Assembly: GCF_001949145.1 (NCBI RefSeq)
Contig: NW_019091588.1
Location: 312,818 to 376,817, forward strand
Direction: 5' to 3'
DNA from: Acanthaster planci
Taxonomy: Eukaryota; Echinodermata; Asteroidea; Valvatida; Acanthasteridae
DNA length: 64,000 nucleotides
Below the pieces are notes generated by a model. The model was not told where the DNA came from and searched no databases. It worked only from the letters and a program-made list of their open reading frames with translations. Numbering within the stretch: the stretch's first letter is position 1; each line of letters begins with the position of its first letter. A program made the translations under genes and the position numbers. Shown here in pieces: positions 11,193-22,496 of the stretch.

Positions 11193-11797
11193 TTAACCAC
11201 TTCCAGCCAGGGGCTTCAGTACCGGAGGCATAGGCCTTATATTCGTAGACGGGGTCTCCGAACTCGGAACTTTACCAAAAAAAAAAAAAGTTACTGAGTG
11301 TTTTTTAAAAAGTATATTGCTGTGAGTTAAAAAGTTTAAGCCATCATTGGAGGTAAATAAATTGGTCTTAGGCAATAATGGGTTGCTGGGGCCGGAGAAT
11401 TGGGACTTTATTTTATAGCCAGGGTGACCGAACTTATAAAAGCCTGTAATAAAACTACGACCTGCGGAGAGCTGCTGGACACTGCCAATCAATCCCCGTA
11501 TTCTTTCAGCGCAGAGTGCTGACATTAGCGGAGGTAATCCGTGTATTGTTTGTGCAGAACGCTATTGTTCGCACTGCCGGGCGCTCGCAGCGGATTATCG
11601 CTGCACCGCACTGAAGACAAAGCGCAGGCTATGCGGGCTCATTATGCACCTGTGCCCCATGAATGACCCGGCCTGCGCGCTGCTGGCCCTTGCCACGTTG
11701 ACTGACAGGGCTCGGCCCTCGCTGCTTGAGAATAAAAACACCGTGCAGTGGCTACGTGTGTGCATATTGGGTATCGTGCTATCAGAGCACAGACAAC

Positions 11798-12415
11798 ATG
11801 GCTGACCTGGGTGTCAGCGGTTCTCTCCTGGCCATGGTGTGGCGACACAAGTGCAACATCCGTATGCTCTCCACCATGCATACGGCAGACATCGGTGGCT
11901 CCGGCAAGCAAGACAGGACAGGGGAGGAAAAGCAGAAACCGACCTACGTCATTGATACAACTCCCTGATGGGGGGCGTTGACAAGAGCAACTAACTAGCG
12001 GCAAATCATCGAGCTACTCGTAAGTCCCTCAAGTGGTACAAGAAGCTCTTCGTCTACCTGCTCGACTTGACGCTGGTGAACAGCTACGCCGTGTACCTGG
12101 CCGTTGGTCAACGCCTCTCCTTCCTCGACTACCGCTTGGGTCTTGTCCGTGAGCTGCTGTTCGACAAGCCCTTGCCCGAGTACTGCCCCCAGCACGATGC
12201 TCCACCAGTCACCAACTCCCGCTTCGTCAGCCGACACTTCCCCGTGGACTTTGAGAGGACCAGCTATGGCGACTTCCGCTACCGGTGGTGTGTCCTCTGC
12301 ACTTCCCGTGGTCAGCGAAAGAAGACACACTTCGAGTGCGACACGTGCCACCAGCCCCTCTGCGTCGCCTCCTGCTTCAAGGAATACCATACTGTCCACT
12401 ACTTGATACTTTGAA
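11798..12415 (+). pseudogene. piggyBac transposase C-terminal fragment
   Basis: The 5' part (one frame, to the stop at 11966) carries the family pattern WRHKCNIRMLSTMHTADI and KPTYVID. A one-base loss near 11955 then shifts the frame into SLMGGVDKSN, the conserved MGGVDxxD box of piggyBac proteins, which is followed by an in-frame stop. The last frame (to 12414) has LKWYKKLFVYLLDL and LVNSYAVYL, then a cysteine-rich C-terminal zinc-binding domain (12289-12393) in the order CxxC, CxxC, CxxxC, H. About 205 of roughly 600 residues are represented. The upstream catalytic domain with the first two aspartates is missing, so it cannot encode an active enzyme. Confidence 0.85.
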
Positions 12416-12534
12416 CATTTACTTTCATGGACATTATTTTTTGTGTTTTTCATGACTTGATGCCCCACTTATCTGGTGTAAAACAATATGTCATTTATTT
12501 ACTGGTGGTTTTAGGAGTTGTCATAGTTTCATCC

Positions 12535-12735
12535 CTTGAAAAAATGACAAAAAAGACGAAGTTTCTGGAAAGTACTGCTTTGAGGATGTTGTATTTTCAT
12601 CTCTTGAAAAAAGTGGCACATTTCTTTGTAATGGTTTCACTAATTGGTCATGTTTTCAATCTTTGAAAAAATGACAAAAAGACAAAGTTTCTGGAAAGTA
12701 TTGCTTTGAGGATGTCGTATTTTCATCCTTTTCAT
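12535..12735 (+). repeat. 126-bp tandem duplication downstream of the piggyBac gene
   Basis: The block around 'aaaaaatgacaaaa.agac.aagtttctggaaagta.tgctttgaggatgt' occurs at about 12538 and again at about 12664. The two copies are nearly identical over about 65 bp. It lies inside the piggyBac element, 3' of the transposase remnant, and is non-coding. Confidence 0.7.
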
Positions 12736-13614
12736 TCCTTGCACTGGTGTTAGGAGTTTGCTCTTTCTTGTCTTTTTTATGAGTTTTTAGAAAGAGTGGA
12801 AATCTATTTTACTATTGTATGACTTCAACTATTTCAATGAGAAATGAAAAGAAAACACTAGAGAAATGACAAGAGGAAAATACATGTAAGAGAAAAAGAA
12901 GTTCTATCCTAATTTTTGCCTGTGTATTTCTATGTGTACTTGATTTTATTGGTTTCTAAGATTTTACTTGAAATTGTTGGGGAAATAAAGTTTGGGAAGG
13001 GAACTATCCATTTTGAACTAAAACTTACACTTTGGGAGGGAAAATGAACAAGTTGGGAGATAAAATATGAGAGTGGTTTGGGGGAGATATAAGTTTTGTA
13101 GATGGGAAAATATATAACAGAAAAAAACCCAATAGCTTCAAAAAATAGCAGCAGCGTCGCAAAAAAACCACAATTTTAAACTCCATTTTTTACAGCATGA
13201 TTCCTTTGTCCATCATGGCCTGCACTCATTGAACAGTTAACAAACCCCAGTGTATGTGGGCACAGCTTCCCATTCACTCACCGCATATTACACGCTGAAG
13301 TTTTGACCGTCAATCGCTCCGCTTAGCAACACGGAACTATATCAAGGCGCTGGGCCAAGGCCCGGAACAAAAGAGCCCTTATGTAACACTACACAATGGG
13401 GGTTCTATACAGAGCGGGCGGCGTGGCTCCAAACCGAAGGGTCAATGGAAGTTGCTTGTGAGGGCTAGACTCGCCACCTGACACCCATTTTATGGGGTTA
13501 AGGCATTCAGAAAAAAAGATATGAATTTTAAAGATTTTTGAAAAATGAAAATATGAAAAATGGCCTGGCAGCACATATAACGGTTAAAAAAAGCACCCGG
13601 CAGCAAGTGGTTAA

Positions 13615-13993
13615 TGAAGTATATGCCTATTTCATACTTAACAAAATGTCAGTTCGCGTATGCTTAGCGAAGGAAAGTACAGTTTTGTACTTTCCTTCGC
13701 AAGGTACATGTATCTCTCTCCTGCTCTCCATGTGTGTACATGTACATGCCCACATGATGCAGGTTTGGAATTTAAGGTGTGTGCTTGTGCATACATGTAT
13801 ATAGTGAGGGAAACGCCACATGACAGAAAAATTTCCGAAAAATGGAGTTCATAAGCCTGGCATTTTTTGTAGAAGTGCCTATCTGCCGTGCAAACAATGG
13901 TGTTTATTCTCTACTGCAACACAAAAACGGTATTGTAAAATGAAAATCAACATGGAATCAGAGTAATGAACACTATTAACAAAATTGAGACCA
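13615..13993. repeat. Repeat X, second copy, proximal part
   Basis: This is the reverse complement of about 8715-9150. Matching landmarks are 'gcctatttcatacttaacaa' next to the TTAA, 'atggagttcataagcc', and 'aaaatcaacatgg' at the far end. A local palindrome, gaaggaaagtac...gtactttccttc (13669-13696), is not present in the other copy, where a single 'gaaggaaagtac' stands. Confidence 0.75.
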
Positions 13994-15489
13994 GTATTTG
14001 GCATAGTGGTTTGTGACTGCTGAATTGCTTCCTAGGCTTTGTGAGCAGGACGGTTACAATAAATTTCATTGAAAATTTGTTAAAGCAAACAGACAAGAAA
14101 AACCCACAACAATTTCTTGCCAAACTTGTCCAAGAAATTGGTCCATGGGGTTAAATCTCTGAGCTATTTTAAAATGTAGGCATGAGCTCACTATCATGTA
14201 CGCCAGCTCGGCATGGCCGCGTAAGGTTGGAAAACCTGACCCATATATGAACATACTGTACTGCAAAACTTTGCACAGCCATGGCATTTCCAACCAGGTT
14301 ACACATTCATATAATGCACAAACATTCGTGGAGAGTAGGATGATTGTGTTTACAATGTATTACTTTTCTTCGCGAAGCACATGCAAACTCAAATTCCTGT
14401 AGATGTATGTTACATATGCATTCAATTGGTTTTTTGTTCCAAAAAGATGGCTACTAAAAAGAACATCCTGTACCACACACATCAAAAGCGACTGATTTAT
14501 GCAAAGCGCAGTTTCCACTACATTGTTGGCTGTACCTACAAACTACTGATTTAATGAGCGTTACGGCAAGGACTACCTGCTGCTAAATAAAACACAAATA
14601 CCTTCGGTTTAGTGACTCTACTCCTGTTACTTCATGCCATGGTCAAACGTAGTTTTGTTTCTTTGTTGACGTGGTGAGCACAATGAAGACTAGTACGGCT
14701 CGGGGTTTAGTTTTAAAGTCTCAACAAATTTGTAATCCGTTTAGATATTTTCCCAAATGTTCGGACGAAGCCCGCCTTTGGAGGTTTGATAAAAGTTGAT
14801 CTGCTGCGAAATATGCAAGAAGTGTAAAGCTGTCTATTACACATGGAAAATTTGTGTGCTCGGTCATGTAAAATGAATACCAAGTCACTACATGTACCTG
14901 ACATTCCCCTTGTGTGTCAACTATAGTTTGACATAGTTCGATGTGTTTGAAGCTTTTAAAGACACTGCATACTTTTCGTAGGGCCAAATGCCAGTACAAG
15001 TGCTAATGTCTTTGAAATCTGAAATTCTGAAAATGATACCAATATTTACATTGTCATTCTACTGTACTGTGTGGTCTTTTTTCCTATAATGTACACTGTA
15101 TGGTAAGTAGTTTTACGAGAAATCATTGGTGGCTTTCATGACCCCATTCCTGTTTTGTGAAAATTAGTCAAATTTAGAAATGTAAAATGATAAAGGGGGC
15201 CACTCTTTTTGGGTGAGGAATAAACCCTTCTTATGCTTTAATTTAAGGGGTTTGGGGGGGATCAATGTGTTGTTTTTCATTTGCTCACCAGAGGCTGCAA
15301 CAATACACCGTAACTTTCGAAATATAAACTGCAGTTGATACGTAGGTTCACGCTGAAAATGTGCCTGGGTGGCTAATAAAAAAATCAGTCACTAAACGCT
15401 GCACCGTGCCTCAGCTCAGCCTAGACCGGGCCGCTGCCGCGGCTGTGCCAGCCGGCCAGGCGTGCAAGCAACGAGCTTTCACAGCGCGG
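13994..15489. other. Intronic DNA, no gene
   Basis: I see no supported coding region or RNA gene. A locally GC-rich patch at 15395-15500 borders the right repeat arm. Open frames here are short and have no family resemblance. Confidence 0.45.
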
Positions 15490-16970
15490 CGACAAGGCAG
15501 TCATTCTGTTAGTTGCTGTTTGCATTGGCTCAACTCACGTATAATGAAGGAAACCAGTCCAGAGAGACTGAATATAGATTTGTCAGTGCACCGTAAGTAC
15601 CGTTCACACCACAAATCATGTGGTGAGTCTGTTGGTTTTCGTATTTTAGAGTTGGATAATCAATGTTAATTATTATTTTACTGGACTTTTGTTATCTGTT
15701 TTGAAAAAAAACTTGACAGTAAATGTCTTAGGCATGGGCAAGGTTCGTTTGTAATTTATGTAATATAAAAGTTTATGCAAAAAATCCTCCTCAGAAAGCA
15801 CCAAATAATTAACCTAACAGGCCTAACAGGCAAAAAACATTCATAGGCCACATTTGAGAATGTAAGATCACATGAACAGTTTTCTTCATCCTTACTAATA
15901 AAAACTTACACAAGCATGTACATTTTGTACGCGAGGTAAATAACCAATAACTATTTAATTTCTAAAGGCCCCCCATTTCTTCGGGTCATTGCACAGATAA
16001 GACAACCGAGTCAGCCCGCCGTGAGTAAAGGTAAAATACCATCGAAATAACCAAACTTTGGCAAAACACTCGTCCGCATAATTATCTGAAGCATCGGATT
16101 CATACACATAAGTTGGGGTCGCCAGCTTTAACATCGCGCAGCCAGCACCAGTATGGTGCAGTGGGCCGACGACCCAACTTGCCATACTGTTTCTTTGCGG
16201 ACGTCTGAGAAATTTTAATGAAGAGGCGCCATGTGGAGACCAGTTGACCAATTGGAAACGGTCATTACATACGTGTGTCCATCGCCAGTGCCAACCCAAT
16301 TACTCCATGTAAAATTTAATGATGTCAACTCATTTACAGACAAACAAATCATTCTTTTGGAAAGTTTGAATCGTCATTGAAAATGCTTTATAAAATGTGT
16401 CGTAGTGGAGTTTGGTGAAGGAGGGAACTTTTCAAAATGAACGTAGGCCTAGACGGTGTCACCAGAATGGAGGATTTCAGAGGGTATTGGTACGGTGTCG
16501 GGGTATAAACCAAAAACAGAATCGTCTACTGCCCCGAGTGAAAAGCAGCATATAAAATGTTTTCCTTCTGTAAAACGGTAGACCTAGTGGTTTGTAGTAT
16601 ATATCTGTAATCATACCGATCAAATCCAAAACTATGCAGGAATTCAAGACCCAGTGAGTATCACGTTCGCACAGTCGTCGTTCGTGATTTCTGTTGCATT
16701 CCGTAGTTGTGTGCCTGCCGTTGCACATTGTTCACGAAGTCTTCTCAGATCGTTCGCGTATCTTCACTATTTGGGCTTCAGAAATTGTGGTTGTAGACTC
16801 TCTCCATCGATGGCCGATGAATATTCACGAGTCGGTAGCTATCTTCGCAAAGGAAAAGGCCTCCCCACAAAAGTAATTTTTAAAGAAAAGTGCCCCCTTT
16901 GTGGATAATTACTCGCTTTAAATTCTTCGCAAATAGTGAAGATATTTTCGATCGTTAGGGTATTTGTCAA
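15490..16970. repeat. Right arm of the long inverted repeat
   Basis: This is the reverse complement of 7535-8525 joined directly to 9290-9600; it lacks the 770-bp block of the left arm. On the minus strand it has an open frame of 114 codons (15955-16299), of which about 60 residues are nearly identical to the shorter frame in the left arm. No domain is recognised in it. An extra 230 bp (about 16655-16890) is specific to this arm. Confidence 0.75.
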
Positions 16971-17105
16971 TTATTGCCGCATAAGTCAGACACAAAATGA
17001 ATGAAATCTTACACCAGCACAAGTTTAATTCTGTTGTTATCGTACGGCCAGAGCAGTTTTAATTCCAGATCGATAACCAATAGCATTTTATGTAAGTGAT
17101 AGTTT

Positions 17106-17485
17106 AGCATATCCCCGGTCGAAGCGTAAACCGCGAGAAAACATTGTAAATAAGCTTAACTAAGCAAGTCCCGGTCGAAGCGTAATCTGCGGACGGTAAC
17201 TGGCTGCACTTATCAAGTCCCCGGTCGAAGCGTAAGCCATGAGACAACAGAATGAGACATTTAAACATAGCCGGTCTCCGGTCGAAGCGTAAGCCGCGAG
17301 ACAGGTCCCCGGTCGAAGCGTAATCCGTGGGACAACAGTATCTGACAATTAAACATGGCAAGTCCCCGGTCAAAGCGTAATCCGCGGGACAACAGTATCT
17401 GACAATTAAACATGGCAAGTCCCCCGTCGAAGCGTAATCCGCGGGACAACAGTATCTGACAATTAAACATGGCAAGTCCCCGGCA
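17106..17485. repeat. Minisatellite, about 57-bp unit, eight copies
   Basis: The core ccggtcgaagcgtaa (with minor changes) recurs at about 17116, 17171, 17221, 17279, 17310, 17367, 17424 and, truncated, at 17480. The last three full units are 57 bp and nearly identical, continuing 'tccgcgggacaacagtatct' and 'gacaattaaacatggc'. The earlier units are shorter or diverged (31 to 59 bp). Homogeneity therefore increases to the right, as expected for slippage or unequal exchange. Because 57 is a multiple of three, minus-strand frames run through the array (to 132 codons), but I regard that as a by-product. Confidence 0.9.
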
Positions 17486-17717
17486 AAGTGAACCATAAAC
17501 ATTACACAGACTTCCTATTGATTCCGTATATGTAAGAAATCGTTGATTGAATAGGTTTTATATAGCTATATTGATTCATAATCCTAAGGCCCATGACGGT
17601 GATAAGAATGAAAATTCCTTCATTAAAAGCCAAGGATCCCATCCAGGGAAGGACGAAAAACTCCTGAAAACCTCAATGCCTTGTTTATAGTGCTCTGACT
17701 TTCTTCAATCAGCCTGC

Positions 17718-18053
17718 ATGAGGAGAAACAGGAGGAAAATTCCCTTCTGGCTCCGAGCAATTCGGCAACCAAGCAAGAAAAGCTTCAGGACTGGGTCTCA
17801 AAGGTGGACAAAAATTAATCCCATGGACCTTCGCTTTGGCGGCATGAAGGGGAGGCAGTGGGCTTTGCAAATTTACAACAACACTGATTGTTTATCCCAC
17901 AATAAACCGAACGTACCGACCTGGCAAACTGCTCAGACAAAAGTGACCAGCACACACATTGGTTCTGCCTATGACACTGTAACCAAACAGCTGGGTCGTA
18001 AATCCAGCGCCTGTGTGGTCAGCGGGGGAATTTACTCCAGCAACCCAGCCTAG
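17718..18053 (+). other. Unassigned open frame, 111 codons
   Basis: This frame opens with a very basic stretch (MRRNRRKIPFWLRAIRQP) and ends just before 'ggcaataaac', which contains an AATAAA signal (18057-18062). It is less AT-rich than its surroundings. I do not recognise a domain. The basic start has a faint resemblance to ribosomal protein L39, too weak to use. It could be an old processed pseudogene, a transposon fragment or chance. Confidence 0.25.
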
Positions 18054-19007
18054 TGGCAATAAACTATTTGAAGCCTCAATGGGCCTAAAATTAATTAATA
18101 TGTGTTGATTACATTTAATTCATTTACATTAAAAAAATGTTGATTTACACAATAATAGCAATATACTTTTTTCGGTATTTAGTGTGACATTTTTGATGAC
18201 TTGTTTCATATGACATTTCATACCACTGGCAAAACAATTGAATTGTTTATTTTCCAACGAACTTATCAACAGAAAACTAAATTATGATATTGGATAAATC
18301 TCCAAATGAAATTCATTTTAATTGAGAATGCAGGTGCCGTCATAATTTGATATAATAAAGTAACATTTCGTTCCTCCAGTTGTTACGAAGTTAAAATCAT
18401 TTTTGGCTGTTAAAAACAAACAAAAAGCTGTTGAAAATCATTTCAAAAACCTAAAATATCAACTCCCAAAATACCTCCTGCTAACTTGTGTCTAAGATCT
18501 CAAACATTTCTGAAGATATCCCTGTCAATTCTCGTCAAAAAATATTTTGGTTACTTGCAAAATCGTTACTTTTAAAACAAAAAAGTTTGTGCAACGTCGG
18601 GATCATATTGCAAGCCTGTATGCGCTGTCACGTGATCGTCACATGACACAGACATGCCAAGTTCCTGCCATTTCTTCATTGTCCAGAAATTTTTGAAGTT
18701 TTCATCTCTCATACCTTATGCTGTGACTAAAAGTTACGGGGTGCAAGTTTCTTCTAAAGACATGAAGGTAAAATGTACCTGAAACTCAATGTATTTGCCG
18801 AAAAAAGGAGCACGATAGCCATTTAATTCTTACAAATAAAAATGAGTGTTTTTAAGAAAGGAAACATTTTTTCCCCTTCGAAACGCTTGTCGTTGAGCTG
18901 GAAGTTGCCATTTTTCATTTTATGATTTTAACTGCATGCTAATGTCTGTTAACCCTAACACTCCTCAGTCCTCCAACAGGTGAAGGATTGAGGAGGGTTG
19001 GGGTTTT
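18054..19007. other. Intronic AT-rich DNA, no gene
   Basis: No coding region was seen. A short imperfect hairpin at about 18950-19004 pairs 'aaccctaacactcctca' with 'tgaggagggttggggtt' just outside the next foldback element. Confidence 0.45.
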
Positions 19008-19255
19008 AATGATGTCATGACACGCTGGCCTATAGCGGTCCATTCAAAGCGTGCTGTGTCAAGTCTGTACACATGCGCCGGCAACTGTCTTGTGAGCGGC
19101 GGAACGTTCGGTGGCAGTGACCACATGGAAACAGTGCAGTGCACATTATGCCTCTCGGGAAACAGTCACCGGCGCGCATGCGCCACGCAGACTTGGCATA
19201 TACTGGTGCTATTTTGTGAATGGTTCGCTAGGCCGACACTCTGTGACGTCATCAA
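19008..19255. mobile_element. Foldback MITE, about 250 bp
   Basis: The two halves pair along nearly their whole length. 'tgatgtcatgacac' at 19009 faces 'gtgacgtcatca' at about 19243-19254. 'ggtccattca' faces 'tgaatggttcg', 'caagtctg' (19057) faces 'cagacttgg' (19189), and 'catgcgccgg' faces 'ccggcgcgcatgcg'. The apex lies near 19130. There is no coding capacity. Termini resemble TGATGWCATCA but are not exact, and I could not identify a target duplication. Confidence 0.65.
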
Positions 19256-22200
19256 CATACATTAGCAGACAGTTCGAATCACAAAATTGGACGTGGGGAT
19301 TTTGTTGAACTTTTTGGCATAAGTGATTCGTGACATCAAACTTTCTTCGCATTACACTTGAATAAAAATGTGAACTGGCATCTAACTACACGTATCTCTG
19401 TCACAAGGTGAACTGTTGGGAAATTACTTTTCTGAGTTTTGTCATAATGTTTGTATGGTTTTTATGATTGTATAATTCCTTTTATGCCAAACGTACTGGA
19501 AGTGTAACTTCAGTGCCAAGTGTATTGAAAGTAACCAGTCTTTGTGAACGTTCAGGTGGTGACAAGCCCTGTTACTATTATTATGTTAATTATCAAGGGT
19601 TTCACACAGAGGAATATAGCATACGATTGGTGAAACAACTTTGGGCCAATAAATATCTTATCTTTAAGGGTACTAGGGTGTAGGAAACAACAGATTCACC
19701 AGTCACGAGACTTTTCGCAGGTTTTTCCTTCCGGTTCTGGCGTCCATAAAATTAAGGAGACTCTCTGGTCACTTGCGAATGAGAGACCTATACGAGGAGA
19801 GGGCGATCCTTGCCAGCCTCAACTCATTTAAGAGTTTGACTGGCCAGCTAATGAGAGCTGAGTAAATGCTTAAAGCACAGAAATGCTGGAGCTACTGAGA
19901 GCTCAGCTTGAAATTTTGAGTTTGAAGATTTGCCAGGAACCAAGATCGTCAAGACCTGGTTCCCTCTCTGAGAGACGGAGTAGTGGGAGATAGTCGGGCG
20001 AGGGTTAGCGGCCCACTCAAGGAAAGCCAGTACCCCGTTGGCTGTGATAGAGGCACGGAGACACCACAACCACTACCGAGGCAGACTGCCTGGCTGAAGC
20101 GGACGCCCATGGTATTGTCAGATAACGTTTGACAAGTTGTATAAAGTTGAGATAACATATTATCCGATTTTAATCGGAAATCCAACTTTTTGGTATTTTT
20201 CCCCAAATTCGATTTTTTTATATTTCCCCCTTCAATGTTTTTAACATTGACAGAATTAAATAAAGAAGAAAAGAGTGGAAGCAAATCTATGATGCGCATG
20301 TATCCTGCGCCATGCGACTGGGTACTTTATGTTGAGCGCAGTCGTCAGTATAGAGTGCTTACGTCAGTCATTGTGGCACGAAATACGAAGGACAGCGTTG
20401 AATGGTGTTGTCAGTGACTGGAAATACATTGAAATATTGATCTTTAACGCGTACTAGCTCGATGCATGCTCATGCCTCGTGTGGTGCATGAACATACACA
20501 ACGAACGTGCATTGTACTGTACGTTGGATGATCAACACACTTGGATTGACTTCATGTTCGAGGGCCAACAAAATGTAGCATCTAATTGTCAACAGAAACG
20601 AGGATCTTCATGATATTGAAGGAGATGTCAAGGATAAATTTCAGTGGAGATGGCTCGAAGAAAAGGATAACAATTAGAGCGTGAAATTACAGTTGGACGT
20701 CCAACAGTTTTCCCACTCTGAGCACTTATTGTGTTTGTCCGAACAAAATAAAAAATGCTCAGACAAATTGTCCGACCAACATGTCAAATAACATTTGGGA
20801 TTACGGCGTACAATTTATTATTAGTTTTGTGTTAGAATTACGCCCAAGGCATTAATCAGGCTGATCGCTCATCACCGGCCCATGTCACCTAGCGCCACGC
20901 ACAGACATGAAATCGCCCTTACAATTCTTTGCGCGCTGTCCCAGTGGTGAAAACACGTGCGCGAAACTCTATGCATTAAACGTAGCTGCTCTGGTTCCCG
21001 CCGCGCAGCACCCATGAAAAAGAATGCGTCATGCAAATGTAGCAATCAGTACCAGTCTGTACTGTACATGTACTGAATGTACTGTACATAACCACTCTTC
21101 ATCAGCCGTACACGTCAGGCCGGAAAGACATCGATTGCTATGTTGCAAGAAATTTTCTGCAAGGTAATTCACAGAACTTGGTCTCTTATTTATGTATTTT
21201 CTGTGTTCATGAGAAATTTGAGGTTGTTCTGCTCACTTCAGCGCCCGCTGGTCTAGATGCATCACGCATGCTTACCACGTGATACACGGACATTGTTGGC
21301 CAGTTTGCCATCGTGATTGCCTGAAATGTTCATAATTTTCTTGAGAATTGCCGTATGTAGGATTTTTACATAGATTAAGACAGGTGTTCTTCACTTTTTG
21401 AGATACTTTTGAAAGATTTCTTCCCTACTGATGCCATTCAATCAGCAAAAAATTGCCCCCAAACAAAAAAAATGTTCAAATCCGATCAAATTTTTGAGAG
21501 GCATGCACAGCACAACAACATTACATGCATTTTTTTGGCCTAATAAAAGACTGCATGATGTATGCAGCAGGCCTTATTTAAATAAATCTTTGGCAAGTGT
21601 TGATCCAATTCGATCAAGCAAAATTAAAAACGTACATATTTTTTTGAGTAAAAAAACAGCAGGCTGGTCTACTGGCTGCAACTCATTTCTGTGATCGACC
21701 AGCGATGATCAAGAAAGAACTTTTTTGTTTTATAGGTGACTACACGATGAAGATACAAGTTGTGTACATGTACATGCACGCAGACCCGTGCATTAATACG
21801 TATAAAACCGACACCATGCGAAGCACCGTGGATGCGTTGATTTTCAGATTTTTTTGGCATAGGCTAGTGGCATCTCAGTATTATGGACCTGAGGAAGTGA
21901 ATCAAGCTTATAAGGAATTTTAAATGTTTGGAAACAAATCAAAAAAGGGGAAGCTTGTAAATAATTTGTAACAGTGAACAAGGATCCTTGGATATGTAAA
22001 TAAATGCTCATAACTTACACCTTGGAAGATAAATCTGTTATATCATGCTAGTGCCGGTATATCTTGTCCTACCGTGTGTTACACTACCACTTAAGGTCAT
22101 ATTTCTGGGTGGGAACCAAAATCTCTGCAACTCTGAATTCTTTGAAATTTTCATCATTATCCAGTAAAGACAGAAGTTATGTTTTTAACTTTCAAGTAGA

Positions 22201-22423
22201 CCAGTGTGTGCGTGACAAGTTGTTATACCCGTTCAGTTATGGCAGTCCAATCTCGTTAATACCAGCACTCTTAATACAATATTCTCCTTTCACAAGAGTT
22301 TTTTTTTTGTGCCCCAATCCTTAGTTTTTCTTCATTTTCATTATGAAAGGTTCCTTTTTTTATTCACAAATGTTGAACCCACTGCAATATGTGCAATGTT
22401 TGGTGATATTTGTAATGCTTTAT
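19256..22423. other. Intronic DNA, no gene supported
   Basis: About 3.2 kb without a recognisable gene. A less AT-rich block at 19700-20110 could be old coding or repeat sequence, but no frame is open for long (longest 116 codons on the minus strand) and no domain is recognised. A TGTACATGTAC cluster sits at 21060-21090. Confidence 0.4.
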
Positions 22424-22434
22424 GACATCAAAAT
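22424..22434. repeat. Target site duplication, left copy (LINE)
   Basis: GACATCAAAAT here is repeated exactly at 24866-24876. The two copies bracket the LINE on the minus strand, which fits a target-primed reverse transcription event with an 11-bp duplication. Confidence 0.85.
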
Positions 22435-22496
22435 TTGTCGTTGTCGTCGTCGTCGGCATCCTTCCCTCTTCATGAGATGATGGAGTAGTTCCAGTT

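Larger units (their letters stand above)
11193..13614 (+). mobile_element. Decayed 2.4-kb piggyBac-type transposon
   Basis: The element is bounded by TTAA at 11193-11196 and 13611-13614, the target site that piggyBac transposases duplicate. Its ends are inverted: TTAACCACTTCCAGCC on the left and GGCAGCAAGTGGTTAA on the right. It carries the C-terminal third of a piggyBac transposase in plus orientation (11798-12415); the N-terminal two thirds are gone. The flanks join into a continuous copy of repeat X, with an unoccupied counterpart at 9151. The same termini occur on smaller copies at 33100, 36308, 49678, 53145 and 61371, so this element or a close relative could have mobilised them. Confidence 0.85.

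Noticed and set aside
12104-12406. 100-codon serine/threonine-rich plus frame
   Set aside because: Alternative frame of the piggyBac transposase C-terminus; the overlapping frame carries all conserved residues.
11995-12468. 157-codon minus-strand frame
   Set aside because: Antisense of the piggyBac transposase remnant; no domain.
17106-17485. Direct repeats with variable intervals, superficially like a CRISPR array
   Set aside because: Unit length varies and the intervals are themselves homologous (the last three units are identical over all 57 bp), so there are no unique spacers. The DNA is animal. It is a minisatellite.
17104-17502. 132-codon minus-strand frame through the minisatellite
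   Set aside because: The repeat unit is a multiple of three and lacks stops in several frames, so open frames arise automatically; no protein family or start context supports it.
17718-18053. Possible ribosomal protein L39 processed pseudogene
   Set aside because: Only a vague resemblance in a basic N-terminal stretch; no convincing alignment over the length of L39, and the frame continues 60 codons beyond it.
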